64,000 nucleotides of DNA from CAUTNH01 sp963543845 (GCA_963543845.1 CAUUCL010000004.1:12373-76372), one strand, 5' to 3'. Positions 43,393-52,168 are shown, counted from the first letter of the stretch. Notes: generated by a model not told the origin, from the sequence alone. Numbers and translations are program-made.

Positions 43393-44787
43393 TTATCCAA
43401 TAGAATTTTCCATTTCTAGTTTAATGAGCCTGTTTAATTCAACAGCATATTCCATTGGAAGCAGTTTTGAAAATGGCTCAATAAATCCCATGATAATCAT
43501 CTCAGTAGCATCTTGTTTAGATAAGCCTCTGCTTTGAAGATAGAAAAGTTGTTGCTCATTTATTTTAGAAACAGTTGCCTCATGCTCTAGGAAAGAGTTA
43601 GAGTTATTAACTATATTAAATGGTATAGTATCACTTGTAGATTTATCATCTAAAATAATTGTGTCACATTCAACATGACTTTTTGAGTTAACAGCTTTTT
43701 TATCAATATAAACCTTTCCACGGTAGTTTACCTTTCCACCATCGTGTGAGATTGATTTTGAAATAATTGTTGAGCTTGTATTTGGTGCAAGGTGAATCAT
43801 TTTAGTTCCAGCATCTTGGATTTGATTTTTTCCAGCAAGCGCAATTGAAATTGTTGTACCTTTTGCACCATCACCTTTTAATATACAGGCAGGATATTTC
43901 ATATTTATCTCACTTCCCATATTTCCATCAATCCATTGCATATTACCATTTTCATAAACTACTGCTCTTTTTGTAACTAAATTCAAAATATTACTAGACC
44001 AGTTTTGAATAGTAGTATATCTAAATGAGGCATTCTTTTTAACATATACCTCAACAACAGCAGCATGCAAAGAATCCTTTGAATAAATAGGGGCAGTACA
44101 TCCTTCAACATAGTTAATACTTGATCCTTCATCAACGATTATTAAAGTTCTTTCAAATTGACCGAATTGCTCAGAGTTCATTCTAAAGTATGATTGGATA
44201 GGTTTTTCCAAAGTAACATTTTTAGGAACGTAGATAAAAGATCCACCACTCCAGCAAGCAGTATTTAAGGCAGCGTATTTATTATCAGATTCTCTAACAA
44301 GCTTAGCAAAGTATTTTTTTAAAAGATTAGGAAATTTTTTTAATGCTGTATCGGTGTCAAGATAAATTATTCCTTTTTTCTCAAGTTCAACTTGACTACT
44401 ATGATAGACTACCTCACTTTCAAACTGGCTTGAAACACCTGCTAAAAATTCTTGTTCTGCTTTAATAACGCCTAGTTTATCAAAAGTATTTTTTATCTCT
44501 TGTGGAACGTTTTCCCACTTATTTTTTACTTTATCAGTTGCTCTTATAAAATAGGTATAGTCATTAAAATTTATAAAGTTTAAATCAATTCCCCATTTAG
44601 GATTTTCTAATTCTATAAATTTTTTATAGGCTTTAAGTCTTAGCTTAAGCATCCACTTAGGCTCATTTTTAGCTTTAGAAATTTCCTTTACAATATCTCT
44701 AGTTAGACCTTTATTTAGTTTTATATTATTTTTAGTATCGGTTGAAAAGCCATACTTATAATCATTATTAAAAGAATTATTGTCCAT
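43393..44787 (-). CDS. sufB: Fe-S cluster scaffold complex subunit SufB
   Basis: Main scaffold subunit of the SufBCD complex on which Fe-S clusters are built. The 464-residue length is normal. Family phrases are clear: ACWSGGSFIYVPKNVTLEKP, RTLIIVDEGSSINYVEGCTAP (with the CTAP Cys), IQNWSSNILNLVTKRA, GNMGSEINMKYP and the C-terminal MGFIEPFSKLLPMEYAVELNRL. The ATG at 44787 follows AAGGAG and the stop is followed by the spacer before the MsmK-like promoter. It is the last gene of the operon, whereas in many Firmicutes sufB is also last (sufCDSUB). Confidence 0.97.
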   Translation of the reverse strand: MDNNSFNNDYKYGFSTDTKNNIKLNKGLTRDIVKEISKAKNEPKWMLKLRLKAYKKFIELENPKWGIDLNFINFNDYTYFIRATDKVKNKWENVPQEIKNTFDKLGVIKAEQEFLAGVSSQFESEVVYHSSQVELEKKGIIYLDTDTALKKFPNLLKKYFAKLVRESDNKYAALNTACWSGGSFIYVPKNVTLEKPIQSYFRMNSEQFGQFERTLIIVDEGSSINYVEGCTAPIYSKDSLHAAVVEVYVKKNASFRYTTIQNWSSNILNLVTKRAVVYENGNMQWIDGNMGSEINMKYPACILKGDGAKGTTISIALAGKNQIQDAGTKMIHLAPNTSSTIISKSISHDGGKVNYRGKVYIDKKAVNSKSHVECDTIILDDKSTSDTIPFNIVNNSNSFLEHEATVSKINEQQLFYLQSRGLSKQDATEMIIMGFIEPFSKLLPMEYAVELNRLIKLEMENSIG

Positions 44788-45228
44788 TTATAACTCCTTT
44801 TTAATATCTTCAATTATCTCTTTTAAAGTAATCCAAGAAAGACTTGCACATTTAACTCTTGCAGGAAAGTCTTTTACCCCACTAAAAGCAAGTACCTCTC
44901 CTTTTAAAATTTCATCGCTATATTTCTCACCACGAATTAGTTTTAAAAACTCATCTATTTTAATTATTGCATCATCAAAGTTTAAACCTTTTATCTCAAC
45001 GGTTGAAACAGATGTGCTAGCAGTACAAATTGAGCATCCTTGTGAGTGCTGGATAATATCTATAATTTTATTTTCATCATGTTTTAAAAACATAACAATA
45101 TCATCACCGCAACTTGGATTATATCCTCTCTTTTTTATATAATCATCAACACTTTGACTTATTAGTTTATTTCTTGAATTATTAGCGTGATCTAGGATAA
45201 CCTCACGATATAAGTTTTTAATATCCAC
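44788..45228 (-). CDS. sufU: SufU, zinc-dependent sulfur transfer protein
   Basis: Accepts persulfide sulfur from SufS and passes it to SufB. The 146-residue protein keeps the zinc ligands and sulfur-transfer residue: Cys40 and Asp42 in NPSCGDD, Cys65 in GCSIC and Cys127 in RVKCASLSW, the spacing of Gram-positive SufU rather than IscU. The start is a GTG at 45228 that overlaps the sufS stop (TAGTG) and has AAAGGAG upstream. Confidence 0.96.
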   Translation of the reverse strand: MDIKNLYREVILDHANNSRNKLISQSVDDYIKKRGYNPSCGDDIVMFLKHDENKIIDIIQHSQGCSICTASTSVSTVEIKGLNFDDAIIKIDEFLKLIRGEKYSDEILKGEVLAFSGVKDFPARVKCASLSWITLKEIIEDIKKEL

Positions 45229-46430
45229 TAAAAATCAACTCCTTTAAAAAAATTAATACAATCAGAAAGAGCGCTAAAAAAAATATCAATATCTTTTTTT
45301 GTTGTATAAATTCCATAAGATATTCTAACGCAACCACCTTGACAGTTTAGATATTTTAAAAGTCTTTCGGCACAGTGAAAACCAGATCTTAGGCAAATAT
45401 TTTTCTCACTTAGAAAGTGTCCTACATCATGTGGATGAATACCTTTAATGTTAAATGAGAAAATCGGAATCTTAGGATTTTTATTTAAAAGTATAACTTT
45501 GGGATATTTTTTAAAATTATCTAATGTATATTTAATTAACTCATTTTCATCTTTTAAAATATTATCAAATCCAATTTTATTTAAAAACATTAAAGATGCC
45601 TTTAGTGATATAGCCTCTGAGATATTAGGAGTTCCAGCCTCAAAATTATAAGGAGGTCTTTTTAAAAGAGGAATAATATCATCATACCCGCTAATAGTAC
45701 CTCCACCAAGTTTATATGGAGTAATATTTTTGAGTAAATCGTATTTTCCATATAGCACTCCTAGACCGTTTGTAGAATATATTTTATGTGCTGAAAAAGC
45801 TAGAAAATCAATATCGGATTTTTTGACATCTATTTTTATATGCGCAATTGCCTGTGCGGCATCTAAAATAACTTTAGTATTATTTTCATGACATACTTTA
45901 ATTATGTCATCATAATTTATTAAATTTCCTAAAACATTTGATGAAATAGCAATTACAAAGTACTTAGTATTTTTAGTAAGACTTTTTCTTAAAAGATTCA
46001 AATCTATTTCAAAATCATCATTAAACTCAATTAGTTTAATTTTAAAATTATATTTTTGCATCATATTATACCAAGGAAGATATGCTGAGTTATGCTCAGC
46101 AATTGTTGTAAGAATTTCATCATCTTTTTCTAAACCTGGTGCGATACTATTTGCAAGAATATTAAGCGAATCAGTAGTTCCTGAGGTAAAGATTATCTCA
46201 GACTTGTCAGCGTTTATAAACTTAGCAGTTTCTAATCTTGCAGCCTCATATAAATTAGTCGCATCAATTGCGCTTTTATACATACCTCTGTCAATATTTA
46301 CTCCATATTTTTCAAGGTATGCTTTATTTTCATTTATGGCATTATCTAATTTTAAAGATGATGCTGCGCTATCAAGATAGATATCTTTTTTATTTTTTTT
46401 AAAATATGGGAATTTATTTTTTAACTTCAT
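45228..46430 (-). CDS. sufS: cysteine desulfurase SufS
   Basis: PLP-dependent enzyme that takes sulfur from cysteine for Fe-S clusters. The PLP Lys lies in AFSAHKIYS (about residue 212) and the catalytic Cys in RSGFHCAERLL (about 349), the SufS-type R-x-G-x-H-C motif. I prefer the ATG at 46430 (MKLKNKFPYFK), matching the family N-terminus; a TTG at 46442 in the same frame is possible. The start overlaps the end of sufD. About 400 residues, normal length. Confidence 0.95.
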   Translation of the reverse strand: MKLKNKFPYFKKNKKDIYLDSAASSLKLDNAINENKAYLEKYGVNIDRGMYKSAIDATNLYEAARLETAKFINADKSEIIFTSGTTDSLNILANSIAPGLEKDDEILTTIAEHNSAYLPWYNMMQKYNFKIKLIEFNDDFEIDLNLLRKSLTKNTKYFVIAISSNVLGNLINYDDIIKVCHENNTKVILDAAQAIAHIKIDVKKSDIDFLAFSAHKIYSTNGLGVLYGKYDLLKNITPYKLGGGTISGYDDIIPLLKRPPYNFEAGTPNISEAISLKASLMFLNKIGFDNILKDENELIKYTLDNFKKYPKVILLNKNPKIPIFSFNIKGIHPHDVGHFLSEKNICLRSGFHCAERLLKYLNCQGGCVRISYGIYTTKKDIDIFFSALSDCINFFKGVDF

Positions 46431-47175
46431 ATATTTTTTCAATCTCTTTGTTTATTATTTTTTTAATCTCATCATTTTTCAAATTACTTATGAAAGGCTC
46501 AATATATCCTTTTAAAAGTAAAAGCTTTGCCATAAATTTATTTATCCCACGACTTTCAAGATAAAAAAGATCGCTATCACTAAAAGAACCAACCGATGCT
46601 GAGTGGGATGCTTTTACATCGTAGTTATCAATTAAAAGAATAGGATTTAAATGAATTGATGAATCATCAAGGTTAATACCTTTTAGATTTTGAGTATTTT
46701 CGGCTTTTGCAGCCTCTTTTAAAATTTTACCGCTGCAGTTAACTATTGCTTTTCCCTTTCCTTTTGATATTGCAAAAATATCTTGGGAAATACTATTTTT
46801 ACCATTAGTATTTTCAAAATTTAAATTTATAACTTGACTAGTTTTATCTTTTGAAATTAAAAGAGACTTGTGAGTGATTTTAGAATTATCATCTAATAAG
46901 TTAATATCAAGATCAACTTTTATTTTGCTAGATATAAAAATAGTATATAAATTTAAATTAGCCATATTCTTGATACTACCATTTATTTTTATAGTTTTAT
47001 AACTGTCATCTAAAAATAAAAGGTAGATACTTTTACTTGTGGTATTATTATTTTTAATAGTTATACTAGATAATGAATTTTGAATATTAAAAAAGGTATT
47101 ATCAGATTCTAAGTTATCTAATAAAATATCAATATTATTTTTAATTTCTAAAATAGTACAACACTTATTTTTCAT
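46414..47175 (-). CDS. sufD: Fe-S cluster assembly protein SufD, short
   Basis: Third subunit of the SufBCD scaffold. Only 253 residues, compared with about 430 in Bacillus: the N-terminal part is missing and the beta-helix core plus C-terminal helices remain. Retained family phrases are LKGINLDDSSIHLNPILLID, ASHSASVGSFSDSDLFYLESRGI (with the conserved His) and LLKGYIEPFI. The ATG at 47175 overlaps the sufC stop by 11 bases. The identity relies on position and this C-terminal core. Confidence 0.88.
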   Translation of the reverse strand: MKNKCCTILEIKNNIDILLDNLESDNTFFNIQNSLSSITIKNNNTTSKSIYLLFLDDSYKTIKINGSIKNMANLNLYTIFISSKIKVDLDINLLDDNSKITHKSLLISKDKTSQVINLNFENTNGKNSISQDIFAISKGKGKAIVNCSGKILKEAAKAENTQNLKGINLDDSSIHLNPILLIDNYDVKASHSASVGSFSDSDLFYLESRGINKFMAKLLLLKGYIEPFISNLKNDEIKKIINKEIEKIYEVKK

Positions 47176-47899
47176 TTATCCAGTTATACCCATCTTTATC
47201 AATTTTTTCAATTATCTCATATCCACCATTAGCAACAATTTTTCCGTTTTTTAAAACATGAACATGAGTTGGTTTTATATATTCAAAAATTCTTTGGTAG
47301 TGAGTAATAATTAAAGTACCCATCTCTTTTGATTTATCATTTAAATTCTCACCAATTGTCCTAAGAGCATCTACATCAAGACCTGAGTCTATTTCATCAA
47401 TTAGTGAAAAATGTGGATTTAAAAGTTTTAACTGAAGTATCTCGTTTCTTTTTTTCTCGCCACCACTATAGCCATAGTTTAAATATCTTGAGGCTAAATC
47501 CTCAGATATTCCAACTTCCTTAGAGGTGTTTTCATACTTCATAATAAAATCATATAAGTTAATAGGTTCAGGCAGTCTTGAGTTTATAGCTGCTTTTAAA
47601 AAATCAGAATTTAAAACTCCTTTAATCTCAGCAGGATATTGCATAGCTAAAAAAATGCCAAGTCTTGACCTTTGATCAACTGACATATTTTTAATGCTTT
47701 TTCCATCAAATAAAATATCACCTTTGGTAATTTTATAAATTGGGTTTCCCATTATAACATTAGAAAGCGTAGATTTACCAGAACCATTTAGCCCCATTAG
47801 AGCATGAACCTCACCAGTTTTTATCTCAAGGCTAATTCCTTTAAGTATTTCTTTATCTCCTACTTTGGCGTGAAGATCTTTTATATTTAATATATGCAC
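47165..47899 (-). CDS. sufC: Fe-S cluster assembly ATPase SufC
   Basis: ABC-type ATPase that drives the SufBCD scaffold. Seen: Walker A GLNGSGKST (about 36-44), FLAMQYPAEIKGV (Q-loop), the SufC-specific signature YGYSGGEKKRNEILQL, Walker B SLIDEIDSGLD and the switch His in IITHYQR. I place the start at GTG 47899 (MHILNIKDLHAKVG), 8 bases after AAAGG; a GTG at 47908 overlaps that RBS. First gene of the suf operon; a TATAAT -10 with TG extension lies about 40 bases upstream. Confidence 0.96.
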   Translation of the reverse strand: MHILNIKDLHAKVGDKEILKGISLEIKTGEVHALMGLNGSGKSTLSNVIMGNPIYKITKGDILFDGKSIKNMSVDQRSRLGIFLAMQYPAEIKGVLNSDFLKAAINSRLPEPINLYDFIMKYENTSKEVGISEDLASRYLNYGYSGGEKKRNEILQLKLLNPHFSLIDEIDSGLDVDALRTIGENLNDKSKEMGTLIITHYQRIFEYIKPTHVHVLKNGKIVANGGYEIIEKIDKDGYNWINEK

Positions 47900-48033
47900 A
47901 ATTATCACCTTTAACTTATTTACTAATTTATTATATCAAATATGCCATTATAAAATGTCATATAAAAAGATTTTATCATTTATTTTTGAAAATAAAATTA
48001 TCCCCAGTCTAAAAAATTCAAAACCATAATAAA

Positions 48034-49077
48034 TTATTTCTGATTGTTAATTAAATCCAAAAACTCTGAGTAGGTTGTAATATTATTTTTATTTAGATAT
48101 TTCATTACTCTAGATTCTAAAGAATTATTTTTATTTTCTAATGCTATTAAAATATTTTCGGCAATTCTTTTTATTACTGGAACAACCACAGAATTTCCTG
48201 CTTGTTTATAAAGATGAGAATTTGCTATTTTGGGTAATTTGAAGTTTTTAGGAAAACCTTGAAAATTAAAGCATTCTCTTGGAGTTAATTTCCTAATGCC
48301 ATTTTCTGTTTTTATTATTGGAACATTATGACCTCCTGTTCCCATATTGGCAGTAAGCGTTGGACAAACATTGCTTTTATTTTCTCTAACATATTTTCTA
48401 CGCCATTGATATATAGTATCCATTTTAGTAATATCTTTTTCTAGTAATTCATAAAAAGAATTTTTTTCTTTCGTATAAAAAAAACTAGATTCGTTTACAT
48501 TGTCTTCAAACATGTCTTTTATTGTTTTTGATAGTTTTATCGGAAATGGAAATTCAAAGTTTTGATATGTTTGTTCATCCTTGAATCCGACGATGTATAT
48601 GCGTTCTCTATTTTGGGGTATATTCCCGTAGTCTTTTGCATTTAATACTTGATATTTTATTTTGTAACCATTTTCTTCTAAAGAATTTTTTATAATTCGA
48701 AAAGTTTTTCCTTCATCGTGACTAATCAAATTTTTTACATTTTCTAAGAAAATAACTTTTGGTTTTTTAGAAACGATTAATCTTAGGGTTTCAAAGAATA
48801 AATCTCCTGTATTTTCATCCTCAAAACCTTTCCTATAACCAGCAATGCTAAATGATGTACATGGAAAACCAGATGTTAAAATATCTATATCAGGGACTTC
48901 AGTGTCTTTAACTTCTCTGATATCTTTTTTATTCAAGACAGTAGAAAAATTCTCTACGTAAGTTAATCTTGCATTTTCATCAAACTCATTGGCCCAAATT
49001 GTTTTGAATTTTCCTGTCATTTCAAAACCTAAATCAATACCCCCAACGCCTGAAAATAGACTTGCAATTTTATACAT
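48034..49077 (-). CDS. type II DNA (cytosine-5) methyltransferase
   Basis: A 347-residue C5-methyltransferase. Motif I ASLFSGVGGIDLGFE (about 5-19), motif IV with the catalytic Cys in SGFPCTSFS (about 72), motif VI ENVKNL, motif VIII QNRERIYIVGF, and motifs IX-X (RKLTPRECFNFQGFP, KQAGNSVVVPVI). The recognition region includes RRKYVRENKSNVCPTLTA and MGTGGHNVP, shared by many enzymes of this class. Start chosen as ATG 49077, 8 bases from AAGGA; an ATG at 49086 abuts that RBS. It faces a Bsp6I-like endonuclease, so the likely target is GCNGC; protects the host DNA. Confidence 0.93.
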   Translation of the reverse strand: MYKIASLFSGVGGIDLGFEMTGKFKTIWANEFDENARLTYVENFSTVLNKKDIREVKDTEVPDIDILTSGFPCTSFSIAGYRKGFEDENTGDLFFETLRLIVSKKPKVIFLENVKNLISHDEGKTFRIIKNSLEENGYKIKYQVLNAKDYGNIPQNRERIYIVGFKDEQTYQNFEFPFPIKLSKTIKDMFEDNVNESSFFYTKEKNSFYELLEKDITKMDTIYQWRRKYVRENKSNVCPTLTANMGTGGHNVPIIKTENGIRKLTPRECFNFQGFPKNFKLPKIANSHLYKQAGNSVVVPVIKRIAENILIALENKNNSLESRVMKYLNKNNITTYSEFLDLINNQK

Positions 49078-49116
49078 TTTAATCATTCCTTATCAAAAAT
49101 TGTTTGTGTTTGTTAT

Positions 49117-49200
49117 ATTATAGCACGAATATAATTTTTTTAAAAGCAGCATGCTGCTTTAAATTGATATTGTTTTAATTCGTTATTATTTTGTTATAAT
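49117..49200. promoter_or_regulatory. divergent promoter region of the restriction-modification pair
   Basis: Minus-strand -10 TATAAT (49122-49117) for the methyltransferase, with its -35 position at about 49140-49145; plus-strand extended -10 TGT-TATAAT (49192-49200) for the endonuclease. Between them the 18-bp perfect palindrome AAAGCAGCATGCTGCTTT (49143-49160) overlaps the methyltransferase -35 and contains GCAGC and GCTGC, two sites of the form GCNGC. Confidence 0.8.
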
Positions 49201-49225
49201 ATCTACAATTTAGAAAGGATTTGTA

Positions 49226-49729
49226 ATGAAAAAAATAACTCAATTAAAGTATGAAGAAGTAATTGAACTTTATCCTCTTTGGAAAGAATTGAATAAACGA
49301 ATTAAACATTTATATACTAGAGGAGTAAATTTTCATGAGGTTTTTACAGAGTTTATAGTCTGCTATGTGAATGATTATTTCCATAGTCTTGGTAAAGGTT
49401 CTGAAGATGCATTTACTAGTGATATGAAAAAAGTTCAAATTAAAGGAACTTCGAACTTTAATTCGGATTTGACTAGCTTTGGTCCTTCTAGTGAATTCGA
49501 AATACTTGAATTTGCTAGACTTGATCAAAGTGTGGATTTATTGTATTTATACAGAATACCTATTGATCATTTGTATGAGTTACATGTAAATGGTTCTCAA
49601 AAATTTATAGATCAACAAAAAGCTAATAGGAGACCTAGATTTTCAATTATAACTAATTTTATTGAAAAATATAGTTTGAATCCTTATGCAGTAGTAAATA
49701 TGAAAACAGGTAAAATTGAATTTATTTAA
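49226..49729 (+). CDS. Bsp6I-like type II restriction endonuclease (predicted GCNGC)
   Basis: A 167-residue protein that matches what I know of the RE_Bsp6I family (Bsp6I itself is about 174 residues and cuts GC^NGC): WKELNKRI, RGVNFHEVFTEF, EDAFTSDMKKVQIKGTSNF (about 58-76), SDLTSFGPSSEF and QQKANRRPRFSI. The nuclease motif appears as D-x(n)-QIK: Gln replaces the acidic residue usual in D-x(n)-ExK, so the active site is a variant. ATG 49226 follows AAAGGA. Divergent from the methyltransferase. The identification comes from remembered family pattern and the GCNGC palindrome nearby. Confidence 0.75.
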   Translation: MKKITQLKYEEVIELYPLWKELNKRIKHLYTRGVNFHEVFTEFIVCYVNDYFHSLGKGSEDAFTSDMKKVQIKGTSNFNSDLTSFGPSSEFEILEFARLDQSVDLLYLYRIPIDHLYELHVNGSQKFIDQQKANRRPRFSIITNFIEKYSLNPYAVVNMKTGKIEFI

Positions 49730-49856
49730 TAGTCTGGATACATTCTGATTAAAGTATTTTTTTGTCTTAACATATACACAAAATTATTTTTTGGGGTGGA
49801 TCGGCTATATTACATAATATTTAATTATGAAAAAATTACTTATCAAGTTTTATATT

Positions 49857-50654
49857 TTAATTTAATCTAAGATGTAAAACAGTAGCACGCTTTTTCTTAT
49901 CGACAACTTTCATGTATAACCTTGTGATAAATTTAAGCTTTGTTTTTAATATTTTTCTTGCCTCGGTAAAAAAGCATCTCCAATTAAGAAGATTTGTATT
50001 AGTGTCACTAGCAAATTTATCTCCTGTTTCAACATAGAATTTAAGCATGGCATTATTGCCTGTTTTTTTAACATATTTGTTAGCATACTTAATTCCATAT
50101 TTATCAGTGGCATCAAATAATATCTCACCAAGTTTAAAATTATCTTTTAACTTTTTAATAAGGTTTTTAATTTCTTCTATTTCGTAGTATTGGAATACAC
50201 CGGATACTAAAAAAAGAGTAGGGATATTTTTATCTTTGATTTTATTAAACCATGATGTATCAAATATATTAGATGTAGTTAAATTTTCTTTATTAAATAT
50301 TTTCTCCCTTAAACTAATAACATCAGAAAAATCAATCCCATAGCATGTTATATCTTTAATATCTTTATATTTAGAAATTGAGGTATCAAGACCTATTCCA
50401 AGATAGACTAAATTGCATTTAGGATTATTTTTAATAAATTCACAAATAGTATCATTAAAGATGTATGCTCTTGCAACATTAGCCATTATTTGATACTCAC
50501 TAGAATTATTTTTTACATCAGTAAAATCAAATTTATTCTCTAGGGAAATAGCTGTTTCATCATAAAAATATTCTTTAAATTTTTTAGATGCGTATATCCT
50601 AGCATATAAAGGTATAAATAAAGTTTTTTCAACTCCTTGCAATTTATTTTCCAT
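49857..50654 (-). CDS. class I SAM methyltransferase, LCM/TcmP-like
   Basis: A 265-residue methyltransferase of the leucine-carboxyl-methyltransferase-like group. Seen: the N-terminal segment with RAYIFNDTI, the SAM-binding strand-loop LVYLGIGLDTSISKY (about 82-96, the GxGLDTR-type motif with Ser for Arg), YGIDFSDVISLREK (acidic SAM ligand) and LFLVSGVFQYYE. Members methylate carboxylates or hydroxyls of small molecules (polyketides and others); the substrate here is unknown. It stands alone between the restriction-modification pair and tRNA-Trp, with AGAAGGA before the ATG. Confidence 0.8.
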   Translation of the reverse strand: MENKLQGVEKTLFIPLYARIYASKKFKEYFYDETAISLENKFDFTDVKNNSSEYQIMANVARAYIFNDTICEFIKNNPKCNLVYLGIGLDTSISKYKDIKDITCYGIDFSDVISLREKIFNKENLTTSNIFDTSWFNKIKDKNIPTLFLVSGVFQYYEIEEIKNLIKKLKDNFKLGEILFDATDKYGIKYANKYVKKTGNNAMLKFYVETGDKFASDTNTNLLNWRCFFTEARKILKTKLKFITRLYMKVVDKKKRATVLHLRLN

Positions 50655-50711
50655 TTTATTCCTTCTTTCTATTTAATTATACTTCTTTTAAAGATTATTC
50701 TTATCTATGAC

Positions 50712-50740
50712 AATTAAAAAAAGTCCGACTTGCGGACTTA
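50712..50740 (-). terminator. terminator after tRNA-Trp
   Basis: Stem AAGTCCG (50721-50727) / CGGACTT (50733-50739) with a 5-base loop and a minus-strand T-run beyond it. Confidence 0.9.
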
Positions 50741-50748
50741 TAATTTTA

Positions 50749-50823
50749 TGGCAGGGGTAGTAGGATTCGAACCCACTCTTGAAGTTTTGGAGACTTACGT
50801 GCTACCGTTGACACTATACCCCT
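50749..50823 (-). tRNA. tRNA-Trp (anticodon CCA)
   Basis: Minus strand: acceptor AGGGGTA / TACCCCT, discriminator G and encoded CCA; anticodon loop CTCCAAA giving CCA, which reads UGG only; T-arm TGGG-TTCGAAT-CCTA. With TGA used as stop in this window, this supports the standard genetic code. There is no room for a separate promoter after the preceding gene, so it may depend on readthrough or on a promoter inside that gene. Confidence 0.95.
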
Positions 50824-50827
50824 TTAT

Positions 50828-50855
50828 AAAAGAAAGGCAAAAAGCCTTTCTTTTT
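50828..50855 (-). terminator. stem-loop between membrane protein gene and tRNA-Trp
   Basis: Stem AAAGAAAGGC / GCCTTTCTTT around a 5-base loop, just after the stop of the membrane protein gene and 5 bases before the tRNA-Trp 5' end. On the minus strand it is followed by TTTAT only, so it may be a leaky terminator or a processing hairpin that frees the tRNA. Confidence 0.75.
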
Positions 50856-50857
50856 AA

Positions 50858-52168
50858 TTATTTAACTTCTTCTACTTTTTCCTCATCGCTTTTTTCAGCT
50901 TCTTTTTCACTATCTTCAGATGGCTCACAATTTTCAGTAGATTCTGGAAGTTGTTCGTTTTCATCTTTTAATTCTGTAAAATCAGCATCTTGAATATCTT
51001 CTGGCTTTTCTTCTTTTTCGGCTTTTTTAGCCTCACGAGATTCTTTTACTTTCTTCATTACAACTTTATGCACAAATAAAAAGTAAGTTGCAGTTAGAAC
51101 AAGCAAAATAACAATTGTTATTGTAATAGCTGGAATTGTATTAAATTCATTTAGGCATTTATTTAAATTAAGTTTAACAAAGTGTTTAACAGCACCATCT
51201 TTTGGCAGAATAGGGTTTTCCTCACTACCAGTTGATTTAGATACTACCTCAGCATTTTTAATATCTTCATCAGATACTTTATATGCATTATATGAAAGGT
51301 CTAGATCATTAAACTTAACGATTGATTTAGAAAAGGTTTTATCATCACCTTTTGAAATAGTTACAAGATCAATTAAATTAGCATTTTTAATATCTTCGTC
51401 TTCTGTTTTATCAGTATCTACATAAGTGATTTTAATATTTTCGATTTCTGAGTAAACATTCTCGCTTGGAGTTTTTCCTTTTTTAGCAAGTGTTGTAATA
51501 TCTTCAAGATAAAAAGGAGTTGCTGGATTTATAATAAAATCTACAATATTAGTTTTATTTTTTTCTTTTGCTTTAGTATCAGTTAAAAGTGTTGGATATG
51601 GTTTAGCAAATCCTAGATGCATTTTAAAGATATGACGTTTAAAATTAGCTCTTGCATCAAATTTTTTATCAAATATGTCTTTCTCATCTTTACCTTTGCC
51701 ACGGAATGTTAAATCGGTATATTTATATGTACCATCTTCTTGCTTAACGCCGTGTTTGAAAGATTCAAAGTATGCAGTAAATCCGTGTCTTGGATATTTT
51801 CCTGGAATTACAAATTGATAAATTGCTAAATCAAATGTTAGGATATTATCTGGCTTTTTACCATTTTTTGTATAATCAGATTCTTTTACTGAATATCTTT
51901 TAATTGAAACTGTATTTAAAATTCCACCACGTAAAGAAATTATTTCAAGAAGATATCTTGCATGATACCCCTCAGATTTTTTAATTTCATCAACAGTTGG
52001 AGTAGGAGTTTCAACTCCTGCTTTTTTATACCACTGGTTAGCATATTTATACTGATATTTACCTTTTCTACCTTCAACTGTTTTAACTCCGATTTGAACA
52101 GTTATAAAAATTGCAAGGACAGAATAAAGGATATATCCTAGTATTCTCATTATTAAATTTTTTTTCAT
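50858..52168 (-). CDS. hypothetical bitopic surface protein with acidic cytoplasmic tail
   Basis: A 436-residue protein when started at ATG 52168 (MKKNLIMRILGY), with AGGTTG upstream; a GTG at 52177 is possible but too close to that site. It has an N-terminal membrane helix (about 8-27, ILGYILYSVLAIFITVQIGV), a large extracellular domain and a second helix at about 355-380 (AITITIVILLVLTATYFLFV), followed by a Glu/Lys-rich cytoplasmic tail. The arrangement resembles a sensor or an anchored surface protein. No family recognised. It is followed by tRNA-Trp on the same strand. Confidence 0.75.
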   Translation of the reverse strand: MKKNLIMRILGYILYSVLAIFITVQIGVKTVEGRKGKYQYKYANQWYKKAGVETPTPTVDEIKKSEGYHARYLLEIISLRGGILNTVSIKRYSVKESDYTKNGKKPDNILTFDLAIYQFVIPGKYPRHGFTAYFESFKHGVKQEDGTYKYTDLTFRGKGKDEKDIFDKKFDARANFKRHIFKMHLGFAKPYPTLLTDTKAKEKNKTNIVDFIINPATPFYLEDITTLAKKGKTPSENVYSEIENIKITYVDTDKTEDEDIKNANLIDLVTISKGDDKTFSKSIVKFNDLDLSYNAYKVSDEDIKNAEVVSKSTGSEENPILPKDGAVKHFVKLNLNKCLNEFNTIPAITITIVILLVLTATYFLFVHKVVMKKVKESREAKKAEKEEKPEDIQDADFTELKDENEQLPESTENCEPSEDSEKEAEKSDEEKVEEVK

